Shown here piece by piece: positions 43,348-54,092 of a stretch of 64,000 bases of DNA. Source of the DNA: Prevotella sp. MGM1 (GTDB taxonomy: Bacteria > Bacteroidota > Bacteroidia > Bacteroidales > Bacteroidaceae); contig NZ_BEWV01000059.1 of NCBI RefSeq assembly GCF_002933775.1, positions 1-64,000 on the forward strand, in the 5' to 3' direction. The notes below the pieces were generated by a model. That model made no database searches and was not told the DNA's origin. It saw nothing but the letters and a program-made list of their open reading frames with translations. Each line of letters begins with the position of its first letter. Position 1 is the first letter of the stretch. The position numbers and the translations under genes were made by a program.

Positions 43348-44886
43348 ATGAAGAATAATGGTGTCTTTGCCTTATACCCGTTCGTTCCTGTTGCCGTGAG
43401 TTTTGTTTCAGGGCTTGTAGCGGGTGATATTTCTTTTCCTTTTGTAGCTCTTTCCGTGTGGATTGCAGCCGCTTGTCTTTCTTTTCTTCTTTGTCTGCTT
43501 TCCGTTAGGCATCCTGTCGCTCAGAGTCTTTTCATCGTTTTGCTATTTTTCATGTTTGGCGGTGTCTGTATGATGATTGCTAAGCATAAACCTCGCGTGT
43601 CTCTTTCCGATGAAAAGTCAGTGTATGAGTCTGTGGTTGCGAGCGAACCTGTGGAGCGAGGCAAGACGTTGCGTTTTGAGGCCATAATCACTTCGGGGCG
43701 GTTGACAGGTAAGAAAATAGTGATTTCACTAATGAAAGATACTGTTGAGCGCCGTTACAGTGCGCTGTCGGTAAATGTCGGGTTTGTGTTTGCTTCGCGA
43801 TTGAAATTTCCGGCCAATTATTCCGGATCTCGTTTCGACTATGCGGCCTATTTGGAGCGTAACGGTGTGGACGCCACCGCTTTTGTCTATTATCGTGATT
43901 GGTGCCCGGCTCCGGTCGATATGGGCGGTCTGTCTGTTTTTCAGCGTGCCCGTCTTGCTTTTCTCAAATATCGGCATTCTCTTATTTCCGCTTATCGTGA
44001 ACTTGGATTGGACGGGCAGACCTTTGCCGTTGCCGCAGCGATGACACTCGGACATAAGTCTGAGCTATCCGCCGATATTCGAGATGCATATTCGGTTACG
44101 GGAGTATCCCATGTACTTGCCCTTTCGGGAATGCATCTCGGCATAATCTACATGCTTCTGACCCTGCTTTCTCTACGTCGTGGTCCGTCTTTGTTACGAG
44201 AGATATTGATTATTACGGCAGTCTGGTCATACGTTTTCATGGTCGGAATGCCGGTATCGGTAGTCCGTGCCGCAACCATGATCACTGTCTATTCCATTGT
44301 CGGACTTTCCGGTCGTGAACGGATGTCGGTCAATGTGCTTGCCTTTACAGCCATGCTGATGCTTACTGTCAATCCTCTGATTATATATGATGTAGGCTTT
44401 CAACTCTCGTTTGTTTCCCTTGCGGGCATCTTGGTTTTATGTCCGTTTGCTTCCCGCTTTGTCTCTTCTGAGTTTAGGATGAGCCATCCTGTAGCGACCG
44501 GAGTATGGCAGATTGTGGTAGTCTCTTTCGTGGCCCAGCTTGCCACAGCTCCGCTTGTGGCGTTCTATTTCGGGCGGTTACCGCTCGTCTCCCTCTTTGC
44601 CAATATCATTGCCGTTCCGGCCTTGACACTTATTCTTTACCTTTCCGTTGTCATGATATTCTCTTTTTTCATTCCGTCTGTCAGCGGTTTGTTCGCCTTT
44701 CTGCTTTCGATTGTCGTCTCATCGCTCAATCATGTCCTCGTTTTTCTCTCTTCGTTGCCGTTTGCCTCGGTTGAGGGCATATCGTTGACAGTGCCTCAGG
44801 TATGTGCCGTATATGTTTTCATTATTTCTCTGCTTGCCGTAATCAAGATATTGTTTAAAAAGTCTTTTACAGACCGTTTGTTTTAA
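43348..44886 (+). CDS. ComEC/Rec2 family DNA-channel membrane protein
   Basis: ComEC forms the inner-membrane channel for DNA uptake. The 512-residue protein has an N-terminal membrane pair, an OB-like domain (about 90-180, with the LKFPANYSGSRFDYAAYLERNGV segment), and the competence domain (from about 230), including VTGVSHVLALSGMHLGIIY, with about eight further helices. It lacks the C-terminal metallo-beta-lactamase domain found in Firmicutes ComEC, as do many short Bacteroidota homologues. No other competence gene is nearby. It could serve natural transformation, or another transport role. Confidence 0.85.
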   Translation: MKNNGVFALYPFVPVAVSFVSGLVAGDISFPFVALSVWIAAACLSFLLCLLSVRHPVAQSLFIVLLFFMFGGVCMMIAKHKPRVSLSDEKSVYESVVASEPVERGKTLRFEAIITSGRLTGKKIVISLMKDTVERRYSALSVNVGFVFASRLKFPANYSGSRFDYAAYLERNGVDATAFVYYRDWCPAPVDMGGLSVFQRARLAFLKYRHSLISAYRELGLDGQTFAVAAAMTLGHKSELSADIRDAYSVTGVSHVLALSGMHLGIIYMLLTLLSLRRGPSLLREILIITAVWSYVFMVGMPVSVVRAATMITVYSIVGLSGRERMSVNVLAFTAMLMLTVNPLIIYDVGFQLSFVSLAGILVLCPFASRFVSSEFRMSHPVATGVWQIVVVSFVAQLATAPLVAFYFGRLPLVSLFANIIAVPALTLILYLSVVMIFSFFIPSVSGLFAFLLSIVVSSLNHVLVFLSSLPFASVEGISLTVPQVCAVYVFIISLLAVIKILFKKSFTDRLF

Positions 44887-45481
44887 AATATCCACATGGC
44901 TAAATAGCAAAATTGAGAGTAATATGCTTAATAGACAGAAACGGTACGTCTGGTTTAATTGGCAGGAAAAATCCTGCGCATGCATATACTATGCCTTCTT
45001 GTAAGGTTTGATGAAATGCTGAAACAAATGCTTGCCAGCGGAAGACTTTAGGAGTATGCAGTAGAACTTTATTTGTAGTAATACAAGCGCAGACTCTTTA
45101 TTGGATGGGTGGTATCCCAAGTGTTGAAATATCCAAATACAAGGTAAAGTTAGTTCTTACTATCGTAGCAAAGACTCTTTTCTTATTTGTTTAAAGAACA
45201 TTTATAATAGTTATAGCTGAGATTACGCCCCCATGAAGCAAAGGAAAAAAGCAAGTGGTAAATTGTAAATGTTAAAAACTGACCGGTTTAATGAAAAAGT
45301 GGGTAGTATCATTGTTGGTATACTTTACTTTTGCTATATTTGCTTTACAAGTGATACAATTAAAGAAAAACAGCCAAGTCAGTTGTTGGCATCACATTGA
45401 GTTTTGTGAAGAAACAAAAAGACACGGTTAACATAATCTGAACCTTTCAAGCGTTAGCAATCAAATAAGTAAAATAGAATT
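44887..45481. other. 595-bp AT-rich gap, possible remnant region
   Basis: The stretch is visibly AT-richer than its neighbours and includes a possible short frame at 45,291. I see no tRNA, insertion sequence or terminator with certainty. It could be the edge of a transferred segment that also carries the TPR gene after it. Confidence 0.4.
45291..45431 (+). CDS. Possible small membrane protein
   Basis: ATG to TAA encodes 46 residues: a short basic start, a hydrophobic segment of about 19 residues (VVSLLVYFTFAIFALQVI) and a charged tail with two cysteines. It resembles a small single-pass peptide but I do not recognise it; chance open frame is quite possible in this AT-rich gap. Confidence 0.25.
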   Translation: MKKWVVSLLVYFTFAIFALQVIQLKKNSQVSCWHHIEFCEETKRHG

Positions 45482-46909
45482 ATGGACAAAGAACTAAAAC
45501 AGCAGATTGACAGTTGGACAAATGCCGACGAACATCAGAATGTAATTGATACATTAGAAAGAATTTCTCCTTCCAAAAGAAATTTTGAAGAAACCGGATT
45601 GTTGGCACGAGCTTACAATTATATTGGCAAGTATGAGACAGCATTAGCATTGCTCGAATCAACCCTGGACGAGGGTGCGCAAGACACCAATTGGAATTTT
45701 CGTATGGGCTACGCCCTCTACAACCTGGGCAGGATAAAGGAAGCACTGTCTTATTTCACAAAAGCCAATGAATTGACGCCTGATGATGAAGATACAATCG
45801 ATTTTATTCGTTGCTGCAATAAGGAAATGCCGTTCAAGAACCGTGTTGACGCTTTTTGGCAATGGTTTTTGCAGAATGAGGCGGAACTTTCGAGGATTGT
45901 AGAAAAGCGTAGCGAATATGACGCCGATGATATAATCAGATTTATTACCCAAGGTACTGATTTGATAACAGAAAATGTGTATTTCAATATTGGTGGCGGT
46001 TATGAATTTACATTTTCCATAGAAGGAAACAGCCATTTATTCTATCTCTATCCTTATCTTATATCCCGAATGCCTGAAAAGCTGAAAGGGAAGTGGCGGT
46101 TTTTCCCCTATAACCAAGGAACGGATAATTCTTTCGCTTTTCAGATGTACGGAGTTGAAGTTGACATGTCAGAAGTGCATGTGGCAGTCGGTTATTGTGA
46201 GGAGCAGAATGATTTTACCGTTTCGTTTTATGAGAAGAATTTGTGTGCATTGCCTGAAGACCAAAGTTACAATGCTTTCTACATTATGTTGGAAACGATG
46301 TTGGGTGAAGGGCTTTCTTACCAGTATATTTCAGAGGTTAAGCGTATGGATAAAACGGGAAAAGGAATGTTTCCCCTCCCGGCTCTCCGTAGATATATCA
46401 CAGAAACATTAAAAGATAATGGCAAGAAAGTGTTTGATAATCCGCAGGAAGTTTTTGCTTCTTATCGATTGGAACCACAGGAAAATGAAGAGTTGCGGTA
46501 TGATGTAGTTGCAGGAAGCACCTGTTTCTACGGATTGGTTTCTCAATATTACCAGAACGATACCGAATTATTCGATAATATGAACCAATTCGGAGCGCAG
46601 GCAGTATTTCTTGCTTTTCCATACGAAAGCAATGATGAGGAGCAAAAAGAAGTTATGAAGTTCCGGTATGATTTGGAAGACAGGATAGAAAGAGAAGTTC
46701 TAAAACCGGAAGGATTGGGACTTTTATTGGGAGGTGCAACGGGAACCGAATGCCATTATATGGACTTTCTATTGTATGATGTTCGTGCTTTTATGGAAAA
46801 GGTAGTACCGGTGTTGCATGAGTATCCGCAATATTCGTTTTATCTTTCCGATTTCCGCCAGCATTGCAGGCTAATAAAATTGTCTAAATCAGAAGAGGAT
46901 AATTGCTGA
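45482..46909 (+). CDS. TPR-containing protein of unknown function
   Basis: The 475-residue soluble protein has two or three tetratricopeptide units in residues 30-115 (YNYIGKYETALALLESTLDE, YALYNLGRIKEALSYFTKAN) followed by about 350 residues that I do not recognise, rich in aromatic and acidic residues (YLYPYLISRMPEKLKGKWRF). There is no signal peptide or catalytic motif I can name. The codons favour A/T (AAA, GAA, TAT), unlike the surrounding genes, which, with the AT-rich gap before it, suggests acquisition by transfer. Proteins with this outline occur in Bacteroidales near mobile DNA, where immunity or adaptor roles have been proposed; I make no claim. Confidence 0.7.
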   Translation: MDKELKQQIDSWTNADEHQNVIDTLERISPSKRNFEETGLLARAYNYIGKYETALALLESTLDEGAQDTNWNFRMGYALYNLGRIKEALSYFTKANELTPDDEDTIDFIRCCNKEMPFKNRVDAFWQWFLQNEAELSRIVEKRSEYDADDIIRFITQGTDLITENVYFNIGGGYEFTFSIEGNSHLFYLYPYLISRMPEKLKGKWRFFPYNQGTDNSFAFQMYGVEVDMSEVHVAVGYCEEQNDFTVSFYEKNLCALPEDQSYNAFYIMLETMLGEGLSYQYISEVKRMDKTGKGMFPLPALRRYITETLKDNGKKVFDNPQEVFASYRLEPQENEELRYDVVAGSTCFYGLVSQYYQNDTELFDNMNQFGAQAVFLAFPYESNDEEQKEVMKFRYDLEDRIEREVLKPEGLGLLLGGATGTECHYMDFLLYDVRAFMEKVVPVLHEYPQYSFYLSDFRQHCRLIKLSKSEEDNC

Positions 46910-47074
46910 CAAACGAAACTGCGAAATAGATCTTGAAGATAAGTATAGATGTAGTGTGGAGAACAGGCGGGAATATTGTTGGAGCCGGCAGGTATCCAAA
47001 TGCCGTTCGAAAGCTTGTCCAGTATGTTATAATAGATTTCTCATCACACGAAAATCGGGATTTCTCATTTTATG

Positions 47075-47123
47075 ATCAAGGCGCTGGCACATTCTTTCTT
47101 GCAATGTGCAGCGCCTTGATTGT
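47075..47123. terminator. Hairpin terminator, GGCGCT family
   Basis: ATCAAGGCGCTGGCACATT pairs with AATGTGC-AGCGCCTTGAT around a pyrimidine-rich loop. It is close in sequence to the hairpin at 8,458-8,498, ends the TPR gene region and faces the converging FKBP gene. The rest of 46,910-47,266 shows nothing else. Confidence 0.7.
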
Positions 47124-47266
47124 CATGTTTTACGAAAAAAAATGAAATCCTTTTTCCCTATTATATCGTCTTTACATGGTGCTTGTTTGGATTGTTTTTT
47201 CGTTAATGCGTCACGTGTATTTCGGAATAGCTTGCCGGGCTTATGCCGGCTGTCCGGCATCCAAGA

Positions 47267-47665
47267 TTATGAGATACCGATAAGCTCAATTTCGAATATG
47301 AGCGTGGAGCCGGCGGGTATTCCCGGCTGTGAGAATTTGCCATAACCCATTTCGGCAGGAATGTATACCTCCCATTTGTCGCCGACCACCATCTGCCGCA
47401 TAGCTGTTATCCAGCCCTTGATAAGGTCACTGAGTCTGAATGCAGGCGGGGTTCCTCCGAGGCTGCTGTCAAATTTCTTACCGTTGATGGTGCGTCCGGT
47501 GTAGTGCACCGTCACGATATTTTGTGGCGTAGGGTGTGTTCCAGTCGGGTCGCCGCTTGCCATCACCTTGTAGTATATGCCTTTGCCAAGAGCCTTCACA
47601 CCCTCTTCCTTTGCCTTTTCGGCCAGCCAGTTTTTATTGGCCGTCATGTATTCGCGCTTGTTCAT
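47267..47665 (-). CDS. FKBP-type peptidyl-prolyl cis-trans isomerase
   Basis: The 132-residue protein has the FKBP core (VTVHYTGRTINGKKFDSSLGG, LIKGWITAMRQMVVGDKWEVYIP, MGYGKFSQPGIPAGSTLIFEIEL), with the aromatic residues of the active pocket. It catalyses proline isomerisation during folding. It lacks a signal peptide and is one domain only, so probably cytoplasmic. It follows yjbQ by 10 bp on the same strand. Confidence 0.92.
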   Translation of the reverse strand: MNKREYMTANKNWLAEKAKEEGVKALGKGIYYKVMASGDPTGTHPTPQNIVTVHYTGRTINGKKFDSSLGGTPPAFRLSDLIKGWITAMRQMVVGDKWEVYIPAEMGYGKFSQPGIPAGSTLIFEIELIGIS

Positions 47666-47675
47666 GTCTTTGTCT

Positions 47676-48089
47676 TTATTCGTAAACGGTTGCTGTTATG
47701 CGTCTTTCTCCGCCATAATCGCGAAACTCGCATAGATAGATACCTTGCCATGTGCCGAGATTAAGTTTGCCGTCGGTTATCGGTATGTTGACGCTCACGC
47801 CGAAAAGACTGCTTTTAGCGTGTGCAGGCATGTCGTCCGCGCCTTCAAACGTATGGTCGTAATATGGTTCGTTTTCCTTTACCATGTGATTGAGTATTTT
47901 CTCCATATCACTTCTTACGTCGGGATCCGCGTTCTCGTTGATTGTCAGTGCGCACGATGTGTGTTTTACGAAGAGGTTGAGCAGTCCGGCTTTCGGCAGT
48001 GGGTGTGGCAGGTTTCTTATGATCTCTTGTGTCACGAGATGACATCCGCGCCGCTTTGCTGTGAGTCGGAATTCTGTTTGCCGTATCAT
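47676..48089 (-). CDS. yjbQ: YjbQ family protein (secondary thiamine-phosphate synthase family, UPF0047)
   Basis: The 137-residue protein matches the YjbQ family: NLFVKHTSCALTINENADPDVR, HAKSSLFGVSVNIPI and LGTWQGIYLCEFRD contain the conserved His and Glu residues of the metal-binding or active site. Members can have weak thiamine-phosphate synthase activity. FKBP follows after 10 bp, suggesting co-transcription. There is no thiamine gene nearby. Confidence 0.9.
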   Translation of the reverse strand: MIRQTEFRLTAKRRGCHLVTQEIIRNLPHPLPKAGLLNLFVKHTSCALTINENADPDVRSDMEKILNHMVKENEPYYDHTFEGADDMPAHAKSSLFGVSVNIPITDGKLNLGTWQGIYLCEFRDYGGERRITATVYE

Positions 48090-48197
48090 GATTTTTCGGG
48101 TGTTGATGTTTTGTTGTATGTTATTGTCTGTTATAGCCTGCGGATATTTGAGTTTGCAGGCGACGAGGAGAGTTTTCGTTTTATGTTCTGTGATTTT

Positions 48198-51047
48198 TTA
48201 TTTAAGCTCCTCTTTCAGGAAGCGTGGCGTATGTCCTTTCTTACTCTTCGCCACCACTTCCGGCGTGCCGGTCGTGAGCACAAGTCCGCCGCCTCGTCCG
48301 CCTTCCGGCCCCATGTCAATGATGTGGTCGGCGAGTTTTATCACGTCGAGGTTATGCTCTATTATCACCACGGTATTGCCCCTGTCCACGAGTTTGTTGA
48401 GTACTTCCATAAGTATTCTGATATCCTCAAAGTGCAGTCCGGTTGTCGGTTCATCGAGAATATACAGTGTCTTTCCTGTGTCTTTCTTGCTCAGTTCGGT
48501 GGCAAGTTTCACGCGTTGGCTCTCACCGCCCGACAGGGTTGTCGACGGTTGTCCGAGTTTTATGTATCCGAGACCGACATCCTGTATCGTCTTTATCTTG
48601 CGCAGTATGTCTGGCACGTTCTCGAAAAACTCCACAGCCTGGTTTATCGTCATGTCAAGTACATCGGCAATGCTTTTCCCCTTGTAGCGCACTTCAAGTG
48701 TCTCACGGTTGTATCGTTTGCCGTGGCACACCTCGCACGGAACCATTACATCCGGAAGGAAGTTCATTTCGATTGTCTTGTATCCGTTTCCACCACATGC
48801 CTCGCAACGTCCGCCTTTTACGTTGAATGAGAAACGGCCCGGTTTGTATCCCCTGATCTTGGCTTCCGGCAGATTGACAAACAGTGATCGTATGTCGCTG
48901 AACACCCCCGTATATGTTGCCGGGTTCGAGCGTGGGGTGCGTCCGAGCGGACTTTGGTCCACGTCTACAACCTTGTCTATGTTTTCCAGTCCTTCGATGC
49001 TCTTGTATGGCATGGGCTTTTTCAGCGAGCGATAGAAGTGCTGGCTCAGAATTGGCTGCAGAGTCTCGTTTATCAGGGTGGATTTTCCCGATCCGCTGAC
49101 ACCGGTCACGAGTATTAGTTTGCCCAATGGAAACTCCACATCAACGTTTTTCAGGTTGTTGCCGGAGGCTCCACGTATGATGATGCTCTTTCCGTTGCCT
49201 TCCCTTCGCTTTTCCGGTACTTCTATTTTGAGTTTGCCTCCGAGGTATCGGGCAGTGAGGGAGGGTAGTGGTGTAGTCTCCGATAGGTCGGTCATGTTCA
49301 GTATCTCTTCCGGTTTCCCTTGGAATACCACTTCGCCGCCCTTGCGTCCGGCCTTTGGTCCTATGTCAATGAGATAGTCTGCGCTCATCATCATGTCCTT
49401 GTCGTGCTCTACCACTATTACCGTGTTGCCTATGTCGCGCAGTTCTTTCAGTGATTTTATAAGCCGGTCGTTGTCCCGTTGGTGCAGTCCTATGCTCGGC
49501 TCATCGAGGATATACAGTACGTTCACGAGCTGAGAGCCTATCTGCGTGGCCAGTCTGATACGCTGGCTCTCTCCTCCCGATAGTGTCGCCGAGCGACGGT
49601 TGAGCGACAGATAGTCGAGACCTACTTCAAGCAGGAAGTCGATCCTTGTCTTGATCTCTTTCAATATCTCGACCGCAATCTGCCGCTGCTGGTTGTCAAG
49701 GTGCTCTTCCACCTGGTCGAGCCAGCGGCGCAGTTCGGCCATGTCCATCTCGGCAAGCTCCGCTATGTTCTTGTCCCATATCCTGTAAGACAGGGCTTCG
49801 CGGTTAAGTTTCCTGCCGTCGCATTCCGGACATGTGCACACTGCGAGAAACTGATCTGCCCATTTCTGCATCTTTGGAGAGTCGTCGCTGTCCATTACGC
49901 TTTTAAGATATTTCACTACGCCGTCGAACGCCACAAAATAGTCGCTCGACGTATGTACCAGCGATTTGTCTATTCTTATGTTTTCAAGCGAGCCGTACAG
50001 TATTTCGCTCAAGGCTTCGTCGGGAATATCGGCCACGACAGTCTTTATATCGCAGTCGTATTTACGCAGAATGGCGTCTATCTGCCAGAATATCATCTGG
50101 TTCTTGTATTTTCCCAACGGCACGATGGCTCCGGCGTGTATGCTTGTTTGGCGGTCGGGGATGACTTTTCCCAAATCTATCTCGTTGATGATGCCGAGTC
50201 CTTTGCAGCGTTGGCATGCGCCTTGGGGTGAGTTGAACGAGAAATTGTTTGGTGCAGGGTCGCTGTATGAAATTCCGGTTGTGGGGCACATCAGTCTTTT
50301 GGAGAAGTGCTTCACCGTCTCTGTTTCCTTGTCGAGAATCATTATAAGCCCTTCGCCCTGCTTCATTGCCGTGGCAACGCTCTTTTTCAGTCGCTCGTCG
50401 TCTTTCTCCCTGACCTGCAATTTATCTATTACCACTTCTATGTCGTGGTTCTTGTAGCGGTCGGTCTTCATGCCACGGGTTATCTCTTTCACCTCGCCGT
50501 CAACTCTTGCGTGCAGGTATCCCTTGCGACGCATGCTCTCAAACAGTTCCCTGTAATGTCCCTTGCGGCTGCGCACAAGGGGCGCCAGTATGAGTATCCG
50601 CTTGCCGTCGTAGTCCTGTTTTATCATTTCGAGCACCTTCTCTTCCGTATATTTCACCATCGGTTCGCCCGTGGCATAGCTGTAAGCACGTCCGGCTCTG
50701 GCGAAGAGCAGGCGCAGAAAGTCGTATATCTCTGTCGTGGTGCCCACAGTGGAACGTGGGTTCTTGTTGGTTGTCTTCTGCTCTATGCTTATCACCGGGC
50801 TTAGCCCCGTTATCTTGTCGACGTCAGGCCGTTCCATTCCTCCGAGGAAATTGCGTGCGTATGCCGAGAAAGTCTCTATATATCTACGTTGTCCTTCAGC
50901 GAAGATGGTGTCGAAAGCCAGCGACGATTTACCCGAGCCGGACAGTCCTGTGATTACGGTAAGACTGTTTCTCGGTATTTCAACGTCTATGTTTTTCAGA
51001 TTGTTGGCTCTCGCGCCCCATACGTTTATCTTCTCGTCTTCTTTCAT
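48198..51047 (-). CDS. uvrA: Excinuclease ABC subunit A
   Basis: UvrA recognises DNA lesions for nucleotide excision repair. The 949-residue protein has two ABC ATPase halves with Walker [11 protein letters not shown] and [10 protein letters not shown], signature LSGGESQR twice, Walker B LYILDEP(S/T), zinc-finger cysteines (CPECDGRKL in the first half; [10 protein letters not shown] and [10 protein letters not shown] in the second). Length and domain order are standard. It is monocistronic, 108 bp downstream of which is yjbQ. Confidence 0.97.
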   Translation of the reverse strand: MKEDEKINVWGARANNLKNIDVEIPRNSLTVITGLSGSGKSSLAFDTIFAEGQRRYIETFSAYARNFLGGMERPDVDKITGLSPVISIEQKTTNKNPRSTVGTTTEIYDFLRLLFARAGRAYSYATGEPMVKYTEEKVLEMIKQDYDGKRILILAPLVRSRKGHYRELFESMRRKGYLHARVDGEVKEITRGMKTDRYKNHDIEVVIDKLQVREKDDERLKKSVATAMKQGEGLIMILDKETETVKHFSKRLMCPTTGISYSDPAPNNFSFNSPQGACQRCKGLGIINEIDLGKVIPDRQTSIHAGAIVPLGKYKNQMIFWQIDAILRKYDCDIKTVVADIPDEALSEILYGSLENIRIDKSLVHTSSDYFVAFDGVVKYLKSVMDSDDSPKMQKWADQFLAVCTCPECDGRKLNREALSYRIWDKNIAELAEMDMAELRRWLDQVEEHLDNQQRQIAVEILKEIKTRIDFLLEVGLDYLSLNRRSATLSGGESQRIRLATQIGSQLVNVLYILDEPSIGLHQRDNDRLIKSLKELRDIGNTVIVVEHDKDMMMSADYLIDIGPKAGRKGGEVVFQGKPEEILNMTDLSETTPLPSLTARYLGGKLKIEVPEKRREGNGKSIIIRGASGNNLKNVDVEFPLGKLILVTGVSGSGKSTLINETLQPILSQHFYRSLKKPMPYKSIEGLENIDKVVDVDQSPLGRTPRSNPATYTGVFSDIRSLFVNLPEAKIRGYKPGRFSFNVKGGRCEACGGNGYKTIEMNFLPDVMVPCEVCHGKRYNRETLEVRYKGKSIADVLDMTINQAVEFFENVPDILRKIKTIQDVGLGYIKLGQPSTTLSGGESQRVKLATELSKKDTGKTLYILDEPTTGLHFEDIRILMEVLNKLVDRGNTVVIIEHNLDVIKLADHIIDMGPEGGRGGGLVLTTGTPEVVAKSKKGHTPRFLKEELK

Positions 51048-51110
51048 TATGATATCAGTTACAATACATTGTCTTCATGCGTGAATGAAATCCGTGTAGT
51101 TATGAGGGTG

Positions 51111-51791
51111 CTATTCGCCCGAAAACCCTTCGGTATAGTCTCTGAGCAGGTTCACGTCGCGCTTGATGTTATATTCTGTGCCGTCCGCTCCCTTTGCTTT
51201 CACCAGAACGAAATACACTCCGGCTTTGACGGGCTTGCCGCCGTGCGTGCCGTCCCATCCTCCGTCTATGTCGCTCCACTCATACAGTTTCTGTCCCCAG
51301 CGGTTGAATATATACGCCTTGAACTCCACGATGCTTTTGTGGTTGTCTTTGGCCTTGTATATATCGTTGATGCCGTCGCCGTTCGGTGAGAATGCGTTAG
51401 GCATCTCGAGCAGGCTTGTGCTTATGCTTACCCTTATGGTTGATATGAGCTCCGGGTCGTTTCCGTCTCCGTACGACACGTAGAGTGATACGGCTGTGAC
51501 TCCCGACTCGCGAAATTCGAACTCGGTGTTCTCTTCATATCTTGTGATGTATGGATCGGTGTTTCCGTCTTTCACAAACTTCCATTCATACGACGGAACC
51601 GTTCCCTCGTCGATGTTCGAGGGATTGGCTTTGAATGTCACATTTAAAGGAGCCTGTGCGTCGTTTATGGTTTCGCTCTCTTCAAAGTCGTCCCCGTCTA
51701 CGGTGTAGTAGGCTTTCGGGTCAAAATCTGCCCATGCCGCGGCCGGCAACAGGAGTATCAGCGATAAAACAAAATAAAGTTTTATTTTCAT
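51111..51791 (-). CDS. Exported protein with PKD-like and CHU_C (gliding-motility C-terminal) domain
   Basis: The 226-residue protein has a signal peptide (MKIKLYFVLSLILLLPAAAW), a PKD-like beta domain (about 45-135) and a C-terminal CHU_C-like domain with the signature NAFSPNGDGINDIYK and IFNRWGQKLYEW, usually found at the end of Bacteroidota surface proteins exported by the type IX system. Here it is almost the whole protein rather than a tail, so the small protein is the signature domain itself. It may be a minimal secreted protein or a piece of a formerly longer one. The function is unknown. Confidence 0.85.
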   Translation of the reverse strand: MKIKLYFVLSLILLLPAAAWADFDPKAYYTVDGDDFEESETINDAQAPLNVTFKANPSNIDEGTVPSYEWKFVKDGNTDPYITRYEENTEFEFRESGVTAVSLYVSYGDGNDPELISTIRVSISTSLLEMPNAFSPNGDGINDIYKAKDNHKSIVEFKAYIFNRWGQKLYEWSDIDGGWDGTHGGKPVKAGVYFVLVKAKGADGTEYNIKRDVNLLRDYTEGFSGE

Positions 51792-52119
51792 ACGGTGAAT
51801 ATAAATTAATGTGCAAATTTAGCGAATAATGTTGATTTATCTGTTCTTTTCGTTGTTTTTGTTTGCTCGGGATTACTATTTTTGCGGTTTTTAGGGATGT
51901 CGCTTTTACCTACTGATTTTGTTTTGAGCATATCCGTGACACAGTTTACGGATATACGTGTGGCTGTCAAAAAATCGTACAACAAGCCTCTCATAGCTCG
52001 CTTGTTTCAAAAAAGACAATTGTCCGGTCCGAAATATCCGAGCATTTGGAGGTTTCTGTTAAGTCGTTGTATGTGAGGACGTTATCTTGCTCGTGCTGAA
52101 ATGAGGCCTTTCCGGAAAA

Positions 52120-52235
52120 CCCAAAACGATACCAAATGGCTTGCATTTGGCATCCCGTTGTAATGCGTTTGGCGGCGTTTCACAATGCAACGGGATACTA
52201 AACGCGTTCCAACGGGATACCGAATGCGGCGAAAA
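52120..52235. repeat. Dispersed intergenic repeat, copy C (AACGGGATAC family)
   Basis: AACGGGATAC occurs twice (about 52,189 and 52,211), and ATCCCGTTG (52,152-52,160) pairs with CAACGGGAT (52,188-52,196) across an intervening GCGTTTGGCGGCGTTT. It shares cores and inverted arrangement with copies A and B. Confidence 0.65.
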
Positions 52236-52401
52236 ACAGGTCTTACGGTTATAAAACGGTTTCTCGTCCATCGTTTCGTATCGTGTTGTGTATCGTTAAA
52301 TCGTTCTGGTTTGAAAATTTCGGCGGGTATAAAAATCAGCAAGTTTTCTTTACAAAAGGCAAGGCGTTATAATTGTGTGGGAATTAAAATAATACCTAAT
52401 C

Positions 52402-52432
52402 CTTGTCTTTTCAATATTTTTTAGTAATTTTG
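52402..52432 (+). promoter_or_regulatory. pyrG promoter
   Basis: CTTG (52,402-52,405), 19 nt, TAATTTTG (52,425-52,432): near-consensus, 52 bp before the GTG start. Confidence 0.7.
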
Positions 52433-52472
52433 CACCTTGTATAATTTGATTAATAGGAATTTGAAATCATAA

Positions 52473-54083
<1,611 letters not shown>

Positions 54084-54092
54084 AGACACAGG

